NCBI GenBank assembly: GCA_018433015.1
Contig: JAHDSB010000040.1
Location: 1-46,355, forward strand
DNA length: 46,355 nt
Source of the DNA: Clostridia bacterium
GTDB taxonomy: Bacteria > Bacillota > Peptococcia > DRI-13 > SV3-B141
Direction of reading: 5' to 3'
Position 1 is the stretch's first letter, and each line of letters begins with the position of its first letter. Below the pieces are notes generated by a model. That model worked only from the letters and a program-made list of their open reading frames with translations, was not told the DNA's origin and searched no databases. Both the position numbers and the translations under genes were made by a program. Positions 17,286 through 24,956 of this stretch are shown here, in pieces.

Positions 17286-17953
17286 CCTTCTTCATTTTCC
17301 TCACTAGTATCTCTTAGGCCTGGATAAGTATTTCTCTTGAAGAGTAGCAGCACGACTATCAAGATTACGATAAAGATAAGTAATATTTTTAAGTTAGGTG
17401 GAACATTATAGTTAGTGCTTTCTGAGAGGGGCTCATTATATGGAGATGTTTCCTCAGGAAATGATGGTATACCCGTATTTATATCAGGAGTAGGTTTTTC
17501 TTCTTCGGGTAGATGATCAGTAGTTGGGATAGGCTCCATTGATGTTATATCTTGATAAACATTTATTTCGGTACCAGGTGTTTCCTCTTTTTTTGCAGGG
17601 ATTTCTGAGCCTGGCTGACTAAGATCATCACAAACTGACTCAATACTATCATCTTTACTATCAGCAACGATTCCATCATTATTATTATTGGTGCTATGGT
17701 TATCTGTGGTTTCAGTTTCATTATCTTGATTATTTGACATGAGAGCAGAGGGGCTTTTTTCCAATTTTATTATAGTAGGACTGGGCTGTGGTTCTTGGGA
17801 TGAGTCTGAGGTTTTAGTAAAATGATAGGCAGGAATATTAGCTCCATGCATACGAGGATTAGTATAACGATACATGAATACATTAATTTCGTCCTGAGGT
17901 GATTGAGTATAACGATATGTAAATATTTCTTTCACCTTATTTTTATTAACCAT
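17267..17953 (-). CDS. Hypothetical acidic tail-anchored membrane protein
   Basis: 228 residues, not recognised as a known family. The first 40 residues repeat a Y-R-Y-T motif (FTYRYTQ and FMYRYTN, then AYHFTK). Residues about 50-185 are a low-complexity, Glu/Asp/Pro/Ser/Thr/Asn-rich stretch likely to be disordered. One hydrophobic helix (LLIFIVILIVVLLLF, about 191-205) is followed by a short charged tail, giving a single-span topology close to the C-terminus. AGGAGG lies just upstream of the ATG. It is in the same direction as, but separated by a terminator from, gerABC. A spore-envelope or surface role is only a guess from the neighbour. Confidence 0.7.
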   Translation of the reverse strand: MVNKNKVKEIFTYRYTQSPQDEINVFMYRYTNPRMHGANIPAYHFTKTSDSSQEPQPSPTIIKLEKSPSALMSNNQDNETETTDNHSTNNNNDGIVADSKDDSIESVCDDLSQPGSEIPAKKEETPGTEINVYQDITSMEPIPTTDHLPEEEKPTPDINTGIPSFPEETSPYNEPLSESTNYNVPPNLKILLIFIVILIVVLLLFKRNTYPGLRDTSEENEEGNSRVS

Positions 17954-17981
17954 ATATTATTCCTCCTTACATGATTAGTAT

Positions 17982-18011
17982 AAAAAGGACCAAGCTAAGT
18001 TAGCATGGTCC
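17982..18011 (-). terminator. Minus-strand intrinsic terminator upstream of the tail-anchored protein gene
   Basis: On the minus strand GGACCA and TGGTCC flank GCTA/TAGC with one mismatch, followed directly by TTTTTA. It ends a transcript coming from further right, or attenuates the gene at 17953. No established gene lies upstream on this strand, only the small ORF at 18062-18154. Confidence 0.65.
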
Positions 18012-18061
18012 GATTAAAATAGTTCTTAATCATCGTCCTTCTTTATTTCATACAATCGCAT

Positions 18062-18154
18062 CTATTTAATAAGTACAGGACTAACTTTTGCAAGAGTACC
18101 TGTTATGTAACTACCATCTGCAATATTATTTTGTAAATACGATGTGCCATCCAT
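18062..18154 (-). CDS. Doubtful small ORF (30 residues)
   Basis: An ATG at 18154 opens a 30-residue frame beginning MDGTSYLQNNIADGSY and ending PVLIK, with a weak AGAGAG six bases upstream. It is not hydrophobic and is not recognised. The composition looks protein-like rather than random AT-rich sequence, and a minus-strand terminator lies about 50 bases downstream, which would fit a tiny transcription unit. It could equally be the tail of a decayed gene. The evidence is thin. Confidence 0.25.
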   Translation of the reverse strand: MDGTSYLQNNIADGSYITGTLAKVSPVLIK

Positions 18155-18610
18155 TCCATACTCTCTGCTTATTAATTTATATACACAACAAATTTTTGGT
18201 TTGTTTATTCTTGCTTTATAGTATGAAAGGATTATAAATATTGTTACAAGGGATAAAAAGCTCCGTAAAATCTTTTTGGTAAAATCCGCGTTATTCCTTG
18301 TTTAGCACAAAAATTCGCAATATATTTTTATTTAATAGGAAATTATATTTTACCAAATTTTAATTTCCCTGATATCTAAGTAAAAGTCAACCAATTTTAC
18401 TTTACAACCATAGAAGGAAAAAGGAGATTTTATAAGACTTAAGGATTATTGTAGTCTTAAAATTAAACATTAGGTCCGATGTAAAATAAAGAAAATAAGG
18501 TTAAACTTGATATAACAGATAAAAGTGAACAGCCATAAATAAAGGTTTATTCAACCTTTAATGTTGGTTGTTACACAAGAATTAATAGTACAGGTATGGG
18601 GGGAGAGAGT
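18155..18610. other. AT-rich intergenic region without recognised genes
   Basis: About 450 bases with no credible ORF. One small inverted repeat (AAGTAAAA at 18378-18385, TTTTACTT at 18395-18402) is present. No convincing promoter for the following gene was found. Confidence 0.6.
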
Positions 18611-19147
18611 GTGGAACAACGGGAGAGATTAATTAATAAGATAATAGATATTGAGTGGGATATGCTTTCTAAAGTGCATGCTGCCAATTCCGGAAGTTGT
18701 CAGGAGAGACCCCACGCTTTTCGTTTAATGCGTTGGATGAGTCACTCTGTGTTATCGGAAAAAGTTTTAGAATCTTATTTAGATGACTTACAACAAGGGG
18801 TAAAAAATGGGCGCAACTTTATGATAGAAAAATATGCCAGGATGGAAGACAAGTTACCGGTTTTAAATGATAATCCCATCATTGATGAGATAGTACAAAT
18901 CGAAAAAAATTGGAAGAGAGAATTATCCCATAAATATCCTGAGCATTTTCCTGAGAGTACGGAAGGGTTTGAAAATTATTTTTCCTGTGAATTAGAAACA
19001 TATTCTGATCGTACTATTGAACTATATTTTGAAGTAGTGAGAAAGGCCAGGGCAGAAGGTAGAAATTTGGTAGAGGAAAGGTACAATAATCTATTTAAAA
19101 AATTAGGTTATGATTCCATAGAAGATAGATTTGGTATAGCTAAATAA
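18611..19147 (+). CDS. DUF4125 family protein
   Basis: 178 residues from GTG 18611, chosen because GGGGGAGAG lies five bases before it; an in-frame ATG at 18596 lacks a ribosome binding site. Soluble, mostly helical, with IIDIEWDMLSKVHAANSGSCQERPHAFRLMRWMS, the W-x-M ... SCQ ... F-x-x-MR pattern of DUF4125. The C-terminal half contains a second helical segment ending in LVEERYNNLFKKLGY. No enzymatic function is established. It stands alone between a long intergenic region and a terminator. Confidence 0.75.
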   Translation: MEQRERLINKIIDIEWDMLSKVHAANSGSCQERPHAFRLMRWMSHSVLSEKVLESYLDDLQQGVKNGRNFMIEKYARMEDKLPVLNDNPIIDEIVQIEKNWKRELSHKYPEHFPESTEGFENYFSCELETYSDRTIELYFEVVRKARAEGRNLVEERYNNLFKKLGYDSIEDRFGIAK

Positions 19148-19161
19148 TACTGAGCAATATG

Positions 19162-19192
19162 AAACCCCTTCACAAGTGCTGTGAAGGGGTTT
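19162..19192. terminator. Bidirectional terminator
   Basis: AAACCCCTTCACA (19162-19174) pairs perfectly with TGTGAAGGGGTTT (19180-19192) across a 5-base loop. It lies between the convergent DUF4125 gene and the sigma-factor operon. Confidence 0.9.
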
Positions 19193-19202
19193 GCTTTATG
19201 AG

Positions 19203-20258
19203 TTAGTTAAGGGTAGGGAGTAAAGGAGAGTTAATCTTGTAATAGTTGCTATTGAAATAGAGGGTAGCGGTTTGTTTATCGTAAACCATAAAGTTTTCTG
19301 TAGCTCTGGTTGCTCCGGAGCCTTCGCTAAGTTCAATAGCATAGATATCAGTTTCGGTTTGAGGTATAAATTCTTTAGTTGTGAGAAATTTAAATCTTGC
19401 TAAGATGTGGGGAGTAGGTTCGATTTTATGTTCCGGTTTAACATTACTGAGGAAGTCTGATAACTGTTGATCTGTCAAATGAATTTGCTTTTCCTTATTT
19501 TTGATGCTTTGGGAATTTACGATTTTGGCGTGAGTATAGAGGCTAAGATCGTTAGATGCGATAACAAGTTCTTCAATAAGTTGTGCTAATTCAGGACTTT
19601 GATAGATAGCTTTTTTTCCATTACTGACATGTTCGGAAAAGTAGTTGGTATGATAAGTGAGAATCTTGGAGTACCATTTCCCTTTTATCTCATAATCTAT
19701 CCAGAATGTAGCCAGAGTTTCATCTTCTGTGCTAGGTGGTTGTTGAGCGGTGGTTTGTAGTTGCATAGTACGAATTAATTTACCAAATTGTGCTAAGCTT
19801 TCTTCAGGAACAATTATATTCTTTCTAAACCCCGTTGCGGAATTTTTACTAACCTCAAACATTATTTCGTTAGCTGGAGTATCTAATCGTATACTAATTT
19901 CCGTAGGTGTAGTTTTTTCTGCCCCTTGGACATAGCTTACGGCATGGAATCTAAAGACACCTCCAATAATAAGGGGGCTAAAGAGCAAGAGGGCCAAAGT
20001 AATAAGATATTCTTTATGATGGAATTTAAAGGGCTTTTTCTCCAGAAATTTAAGGAATATTAGGTTTGCAAGGAAGATAGTCAGCAAAGCTCCTAGCAGG
20101 CCAGGATATAAATCGGGTAAGTGGCGATCATTGATAGGGGGGAGAAACAGTTTGAGGTATTGCCAAACAACATGGCGAAAAATTGAAATTGATAGATAGT
20201 AGCCCAGCAAAGCGCTGGCTAACAGTCCAATTATTTTATCTTTTTTAAGTGTAGTCAT
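19203..20258 (-). CDS. Hypothetical membrane protein in an ECF sigma factor operon
   Basis: 351 residues, family not recognised. Three hydrophobic segments in the first 110 residues (about 8-28, 50-70 and 85-103) are followed by a mainly beta extracytoplasmic domain of about 240 residues. Its ATG overlaps the anti-sigma stop (ATGA). As third gene after a sigma factor and a zinc-finger anti-sigma, it may be a sensor partner of the anti-sigma factor or a regulon member. A bidirectional terminator follows. Confidence 0.72.
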   Translation of the reverse strand: MTTLKKDKIIGLLASALLGYYLSISIFRHVVWQYLKLFLPPINDRHLPDLYPGLLGALLTIFLANLIFLKFLEKKPFKFHHKEYLITLALLLFSPLIIGGVFRFHAVSYVQGAEKTTPTEISIRLDTPANEIMFEVSKNSATGFRKNIIVPEESLAQFGKLIRTMQLQTTAQQPPSTEDETLATFWIDYEIKGKWYSKILTYHTNYFSEHVSNGKKAIYQSPELAQLIEELVIASNDLSLYTHAKIVNSQSIKNKEKQIHLTDQQLSDFLSNVKPEHKIEPTPHILARFKFLTTKEFIPQTETDIYAIELSEGSGATRATENFMVYDKQTATLYFNSNYYKINSPLLPTLN

Positions 20259-21217
20259 TGTACTTGTGACCTCCTAACCAGGGTTTCTAATTGTTCTCTT
20301 GCTGGGGTGGGGAGTTTATAACATTTGCCATTCATCAAGTGCATATTACCGCTTTCCAGATCTACAAAGCCGGTTATTCTACCGCCTAGAGGCAATTTAA
20401 GTATTAGTTCCACATTAGTTTTTTCAGGAGAATAGGGTTCCTTTGTTGTGGGGGAGCTAGAGATACTTTGTAGTAAATTTCTATATTTGGGTTCTGACAT
20501 GGCTTCTTCATCAAGATCTATCAGCCAAGCGGAACTGTCTTTATCTACACTATAGATGGTTATTTCCTTTATATTTTGGAGATTTTCAATGTTTGATAAA
20601 GTGTAAGCATATCCACCATAAAGAACTCCTATCCAGATGAGAAAAATCAGGAAACCAGCTGCCAGGAAGTTGATGATTTTTTTACGGCGAAAAACCCGCT
20701 TATCGCTGAGTAAGTACCCTACAGTGATGGCCATAAAGGATGCTATGATAGCAGGGGTAATTATTCCTGCTAAATAGTCTAGTGGCGGATTGAAGGGAAA
20801 TATTTCTGGCCCACCTATAATAAAGGTGTGGTAATGCCAGGGGGATATTTTATTACCGGCAAAGAAAACATTTAAGGCAAATTCCCCCAGCTTATAAGGC
20901 AGGGCCATGATGGCCTTGGTCAGCAAGAAATCATCCCGTGTGTAGCAATGAGAAAATATTCCCAGTAAAAAGCCCAGTATTCCATAAAAGGTTATGCGGA
21001 TTATACCTTTTCTGCGAGCTTTGATTTTAGCAATTAAAACTTCATCTTCAATATCCTCTGTATTTTTAGGAAGGGGCAGAGGATCTTTTAGTAACTTATC
21101 TAATTCCTGTTGACAGCTGGAGCACTCTTCAATATGGTTTTCAATTATTTGCATTTCCTGAGGGGAAAGGTTTTCTTCCAGAAAATCTTTTAATTTCTCT
21201 TTATGAATACAGGACAA
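20255..21217 (-). CDS. Anti-sigma factor with zinc-finger domain
   Basis: 320 residues from a TTG at 21217, supported by GGAGG nine bases upstream. The N-terminal 40 residues form a zinc-associated anti-sigma domain with H28, C32 and C35 (HIEECSSC). Hydrophobic segments follow at about 74-92 and in the central region (AGIITPAIIASFMAITVGYLL and INFLAAGFLIFLIWIGVLYGG), then an extracytoplasmic domain of about 110 residues with a glycine-rich GRITGFVDLESGNMHLM segment. It begins one base after the sigma gene's stop. The usual role is to hold the cognate ECF sigma factor at the membrane until a signal arrives. Confidence 0.82.
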   Translation of the reverse strand: MSCIHKEKLKDFLEENLSPQEMQIIENHIEECSSCQQELDKLLKDPLPLPKNTEDIEDEVLIAKIKARRKGIIRITFYGILGFLLGIFSHCYTRDDFLLTKAIMALPYKLGEFALNVFFAGNKISPWHYHTFIIGGPEIFPFNPPLDYLAGIITPAIIASFMAITVGYLLSDKRVFRRKKIINFLAAGFLIFLIWIGVLYGGYAYTLSNIENLQNIKEITIYSVDKDSSAWLIDLDEEAMSEPKYRNLLQSISSSPTTKEPYSPEKTNVELILKLPLGGRITGFVDLESGNMHLMNGKCYKLPTPAREQLETLVRRSQVQ

Positions 21218-21218
21218 T

Positions 21219-21725
21219 TTATTTATCCTCCCATCTTTGATATATTCGACGAAATTCTCGGCGAGCTCGATAAATACTTACTTTTATGGTATTAAGGTTG
21301 GTATTTGTGATATCACTAATCTCTTGGTAAGATAGCTGCTGAATATCTCGTAGAATGATTAGTGTGCGATATTTATCAGGCAAAGTATTTAAAGTTTCTT
21401 GAATTAGGATTTTAGTTTCTTTATTAAGGGTGTATTCTTCAGGGCCCATTTTTGTATCGGTGAAATTTTCCGAAAGGGTAGCATGTTCATGCAGCTTTAT
21501 TTTATTCTTACTTTTGATGCTATCTATGTAAGCATTGCGCGCAATTTTGTAAATCCAGGTTTTGAAGCTTGACCTACCTTCAAATTTAGTAATATTGAGA
21601 TAAACTTTAAGAAACACATCTTGGCAAATTTCTTCCGCCAAGGAGCGATCCCCGGAGAGATAGCAGAGATAAGAGAATATGTTTTGTTTATATTTTTTAT
21701 AAAGGGTAGTGAAGTCTGCATTCAA
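21219..21725 (-). CDS. ECF-type RNA polymerase sigma factor
   Basis: 168 residues from TTG 21725, with AAGGAAG upstream; no ATG is available in this frame near the N-terminus. Region 2 has LAEEICQDVFLKVYLNITKFEGRSSFKTWIYKIARN (the ECF signature). Region 4 has LPDKYRTLIILRDIQQLSYQEISDITNTNLNTIKVSIYRAR. It is followed by its anti-sigma factor and an unknown membrane protein. An ECF-like promoter at 21771-21800 suggests autoregulation. The envelope signal sensed is unknown. Confidence 0.92.
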   Translation of the reverse strand: MNADFTTLYKKYKQNIFSYLCYLSGDRSLAEEICQDVFLKVYLNITKFEGRSSFKTWIYKIARNAYIDSIKSKNKIKLHEHATLSENFTDTKMGPEEYTLNKETKILIQETLNTLPDKYRTLIILRDIQQLSYQEISDITNTNLNTIKVSIYRARREFRRIYQRWEDK

Positions 21726-21745
21726 AAAAATCTTCCTTTCTTGCT

Positions 21746-21757
21746 GTTACCGGTAAC
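21746..21757. promoter_or_regulatory. 12-bp palindrome in the sigma-factor leader
   Basis: GTTACCGGTAAC is a perfect palindrome between the ECF-like promoter and the sigma-factor start. It could be an operator for an additional regulator; no protein can be assigned. Confidence 0.35.
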
Positions 21758-21770
21758 GTTCTTTCATGCT

Positions 21771-21800
21771 ATTAGACCGACAAAAGATCAAAATGTTACA
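21771..21800 (-). promoter_or_regulatory. ECF-type promoter of the sigma/anti-sigma operon
   Basis: On the minus strand TGTAACATTT (-35-like, similar to the GAAC/TGAAAC core) lies 15 bp before CGGTCTA (-10-like, similar to CGTC). This is the pattern expected for autoregulation by the encoded ECF sigma factor. It is a visual match only. Confidence 0.5.
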
Positions 21801-21933
21801 ATAATATCTTAAATTATTTTGTAGATGGATTCAGTATTAAATAAGGAAAAAGTTAAGAAACAAAAGGATTATTGCAAATATTAAAGAAATATGTAGAAAA
21901 GATTAGATAAGGTTTTAAATAGTGGAGGTCATA

Positions 21934-23052
21934 ATGAAGAACAATTATATTATAAAGCGGGTTTGCTTTGTTCTAATCTGTTCATTGTTAGCCATACCAA
22001 GTTTTACTAATATAACGTTAGCAACAGAATCGTCGGAGCTTATAACAAAGAGTACTTCAGGGGCTAGTACAATAGAATCCTCTAAGGCAAAGCTTACCTA
22101 TCTTAAGACCCTAGTTGTAGGATCACTTCCTAAGGGTATGGAATTTACGAGAGATGGAAAATATCTTTTTATTGCTCTTTTAGGTGAACCGGCAGTAGTA
22201 TTGCTTGATGGTGAAAAAATGGAAATGATTAAAAAAATACAACCCCAGGATAAGCAATATCTAAAGGGGGAGTTTGTTGAAGTAGGAGTATCTCCCCTGG
22301 AGGATGCTGTTTTGGTCAGTCAAATGAGTACCGCCAGTGTTCACAAGATTCCTCTTATAGGGGATAGAGCTTTTGAAATAACAGAATCTATCTCGGCTCA
22401 AGGTACCTGGTCTAAAGTAATTTCCTTTTCCAGTGATAGTAAGTTGTTTGCCGTTTCCAATTGGACTTCCCACGATGTTACTTTGTTTACTTATCCTGAA
22501 ATGATTTATGTTAAGAAAATAGCAATCCCTGGTATACCTAGGGGCTTGGCCTTTGCAGATGAAGATAAATCCCTCTATGTATCTAATTTCTCTAATGGAG
22601 CTCTGCATCGCATTGATGTCGAACAAGGGAAGGTAGTAGAAACTATACCAACTATAGGAAGAAATGCTGCTCTCAGGCATCTGGTTATTGATCAGGAGAG
22701 AAGCCTTCTCTATGCCTCAGATATGGGGCTAGAATGTATCAATATTTACGATCTTATGAAAAAAAAGCTTATTAAACAAATACCAGTGGACTACAATCCC
22801 AATACCATCGCCCTTTCTCCCGATAACAAATACCTCTTTGTTTCTTGCAGGGGACCTAATGCCAAGACTACTTATCTTAACCGTAGCCCCCGCTCTGGTC
22901 ATCTGTATATGATAGATTGTGAGCAGCAAGAAGTAGTTGCTACAAGAAAATTGGGCAATCAGCCCACGGCGTTAGCGGTACATCCCTCAGGGGAGTATGT
23001 TGTGGTGTCTAATTTCAGAGATAAAAATATTGAGATTTTTAAAATTAACTAA
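21934..23052 (+). CDS. Secreted YVTN-type beta-propeller protein
   Basis: 372 residues from ATG 21934, with GGAGGT seven bases upstream. A signal peptide (about 1-32) is followed by repeated blades containing TRDGKYLFIALLG, SSDSKLFAVSNW, DEDKSLYVSNFSNG, DQERSLLYASD, SPDNKYLFVSCRG and HPSGEYVVVSNF. The pattern is the cell-surface YVTN/YncE-like seven-bladed propeller. The sequence-level function is unknown; such proteins often mediate binding. It is divergent from the ECF sigma operon. No cell-wall anchor or SLH domain is present, so it is probably secreted or loosely surface-bound. Confidence 0.85.
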   Translation: MKNNYIIKRVCFVLICSLLAIPSFTNITLATESSELITKSTSGASTIESSKAKLTYLKTLVVGSLPKGMEFTRDGKYLFIALLGEPAVVLLDGEKMEMIKKIQPQDKQYLKGEFVEVGVSPLEDAVLVSQMSTASVHKIPLIGDRAFEITESISAQGTWSKVISFSSDSKLFAVSNWTSHDVTLFTYPEMIYVKKIAIPGIPRGLAFADEDKSLYVSNFSNGALHRIDVEQGKVVETIPTIGRNAALRHLVIDQERSLLYASDMGLECINIYDLMKKKLIKQIPVDYNPNTIALSPDNKYLFVSCRGPNAKTTYLNRSPRSGHLYMIDCEQQEVVATRKLGNQPTALAVHPSGEYVVVSNFRDKNIEIFKIN

Positions 23053-23171
23053 CTATAAAAGTAAGCTACATTATTATAGTTTGAAAGTCTAGCATTAATA
23101 GGTAAAATAATGAATATATCAATAGAAGGATTATGTGGGTTATTCTTGAGAGAAGTAGGGGGGAGAGCTTG

Positions 23172-23756
23172 GTGAGGTTTGTCAAGAATATTGCTATTGG
23201 TTTTTTAATGCTGTTATTATTAACAGGCTGTGATGCTGAGGATAGTAGTAAGCAAAAGGAAGCTGATCAACAGCTAGCAGAAAAAAATGGGGAAGTAAAG
23301 CCGTTAGAAGAAGCGGAAGTAATACAGCTTATAATAGCAGCTAAAGATATCAATTGGTATGTAGCTTCAGGGGGAGAGGTCTCAGACCCGGAGACCTTTG
23401 AATATCAAGGTATAAATTATCGCTATTTAGATGAAACTTTAGCTACTAGAGAAAAATTAGAACAATATTTACAACAAGTTTTTACGGAAAATGCAGCAAA
23501 AGCATTGCTAGAAGAGTTGGGTATTATTGAATATCAGGGACGCATGGCTCAGCCTGATAGTGGTGGTGGCAGCATTCTCCAGTGGGAGAAGGCAAAAGCT
23601 AGTTTATTAAAAGAAGATGCTACTAGCAAAGATTTTGAAATTAAGGTGCCTTATGGTGAAGAAGATGATAGCATTGATTATGATGTGTTTACAGTAGTAT
23701 TAAAATATATTCCGGAAAAGGGTTGGCGTATTGATACACCACTCTTAGCTTTATAG
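23172..23756 (+). CDS. Lipoprotein of the IseA (DL-endopeptidase inhibitor) family
   Basis: 194 residues from GTG 23172, preceded by AGGGGGGAG; the open frame starts 13 codons earlier without a ribosome binding site. Lipobox LLTGC with Cys20. The mature region has INWYVASGGEVSD, YQGINYRYLDETLATREKLEQYL, IIEYQGRMAQPDSGGGS and YIPEKGWRIDTPLL, which I recognise as the pattern of IseA-like proteins that inhibit peptidoglycan DL-endopeptidases. Here it would be membrane-tethered, unlike secreted IseA of B. subtilis. Assignment is from remembered family pattern, so moderate confidence. Confidence 0.6.
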   Translation: MRFVKNIAIGFLMLLLLTGCDAEDSSKQKEADQQLAEKNGEVKPLEEAEVIQLIIAAKDINWYVASGGEVSDPETFEYQGINYRYLDETLATREKLEQYLQQVFTENAAKALLEELGIIEYQGRMAQPDSGGGSILQWEKAKASLLKEDATSKDFEIKVPYGEEDDSIDYDVFTVVLKYIPEKGWRIDTPLLAL

Positions 23757-23772
23757 AACTTTTAGCAATATA

Positions 23773-23802
23773 ACCATCAGTGGAAATTAATTCACTGATG
23801 GT
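23773..23802 (+). terminator. Terminator after the IseA-like gene
   Basis: ACCATCAGTG pairs perfectly with CACTGATGGT across a 10-base loop, followed by GATTTCCTTTT. It lies 16 bases after the stop of the lipoprotein gene. Confidence 0.75.
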
Positions 23803-23814
23803 GATTTCCTTTTG

Positions 23815-23838
23815 TCATCAAACTCTGATGATATTTTT
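23815..23838 (+). terminator. Short hairpin with T-run directly before buk
   Basis: TCATCA (23815-23820) and TGATGA (23826-23831) enclose AACTC and are followed by TATTTTTTT. There is no room for a promoter between it and the buk ribosome binding site. It is therefore either a second terminator that is read through or an attenuator in the buk leader. Confidence 0.5.
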
Positions 23839-23870
23839 TTGTATTGAGGATTACAGGAGGAGACGAGATC

Positions 23871-24932
23871 ATGAAAATATTAGTCATAAATCCGGGAGCT
23901 ACTTCTACTAAATTTGCTATATATGCAGGGGAAAAACCCAGCTTGAAAAAAGTTATTGACCATTCTGGACGGGATTTGCAACGATTTAAGAGAGTGTTTG
24001 ATCAATACCAATATCGTTTAGAATTAATTAAAGGAACTTTAAACGAAGCAGGGGTAAATTTACAAGAACTAACAGCTGTAATTGCCAGGGGAGGCTTATT
24101 AAAACCTATTGAAAGCGGGACATACAGCGTTAATAAAAAAATGCTTAAAGATTTAGAAAAAGCGGAGAGGGGCGAGCATGCCTCCAATCTAGGAGCAGTG
24201 TTAGCATATAATATCGGGCAAGAGTTAGGAATTCCTGCTTTTATTGCAGATCCTGTGGCAGTAGATGAATTGGAACCCATAGCAAGAATTTCCGGTTTAG
24301 CCGATATAGAAAGAGTAAGTCTCTTTCATGCTCTAAATCATAAAGCAGTAGCCCGTAAAGTGGCGCAAAAGCTTGGTAAACAATATGAAGATATGAATTT
24401 CATTGTAGCTCACCTTGGCAGTGGTATTTCTATAGGAACCCATAAAAAGGGCAGGGTAGTAGATGTAAATGATGCTAAAGATGAAGGCCCTTTTTCACCG
24501 GACCGCTGTGGGGGAGTACCGGCGTACCAATTAGTTAAGCTCTGTTATTCAGGAAAGTATAATTTTCAGCAAATGAAAGAAAAAATTATGCCCCAAGGTG
24601 GTATGTTTTCTTATCTGGGGACTAAAGATTTGCGAGAAATAGAAAATATAGCCAAAGGTGGGGATGATAAGGCCCGGCTCTTGTTAGAGGCCCTGGCATA
24701 TCAGATAGCCAAAGATATTGGAGCCCATGCAACAGTTTTATGTGGTAAAGTAGATGGCATAGTGCTAACAGGAGGGATAGCTTATTCCCAATTTATTGTA
24801 GATAAGATTATAGAACGCGTTAAATTTATAGCTCCAGTGGAAGTAGTTTCCGGGGAAGAGGAATTAGAGTCCTTAGCCTTGGCCGCATTAAGGGTGCTTA
24901 CAGGGGAATGTGAAGCTAAAATATATGAATAA
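23871..24932 (+). CDS. buk: Butyrate kinase (or branched-chain acyl kinase)
   Basis: 353 residues from ATG 23871, preceded by AGGAGG. It begins KILVINPGATSTKFA, the acetate/butyrate kinase phosphate-1 motif. HALNHKAVARKVA, NFIVAHLGSGISIG and IVLTGGIAYS are the other family motifs; the HALNH form and length mark butyrate rather than acetate kinase. It converts butyryl phosphate plus ADP to butyrate plus ATP. The gene precedes ptb, the reverse of the usual ptb-buk order. In Firmicutes these enzymes also serve isobutyrate, isovalerate and 2-methylbutyrate, which fits the 2-oxoacid genes downstream. Confidence 0.93.
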   Translation: MKILVINPGATSTKFAIYAGEKPSLKKVIDHSGRDLQRFKRVFDQYQYRLELIKGTLNEAGVNLQELTAVIARGGLLKPIESGTYSVNKKMLKDLEKAERGEHASNLGAVLAYNIGQELGIPAFIADPVAVDELEPIARISGLADIERVSLFHALNHKAVARKVAQKLGKQYEDMNFIVAHLGSGISIGTHKKGRVVDVNDAKDEGPFSPDRCGGVPAYQLVKLCYSGKYNFQQMKEKIMPQGGMFSYLGTKDLREIENIAKGGDDKARLLLEALAYQIAKDIGAHATVLCGKVDGIVLTGGIAYSQFIVDKIIERVKFIAPVEVVSGEEELESLALAALRVLTGECEAKIYE

Positions 24933-24956
24933 TATTGCTAGTTTCAGGAGGAAACC

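Noticed and set aside
21524-21721. 65-residue minus-strand frame starting with an ATG inside the sigma-factor gene
   Set aside because: The ECF sigma factor occupies another frame with full family motifs; this ATG lies a few bases from its TTG start but opens a meaningless sequence.
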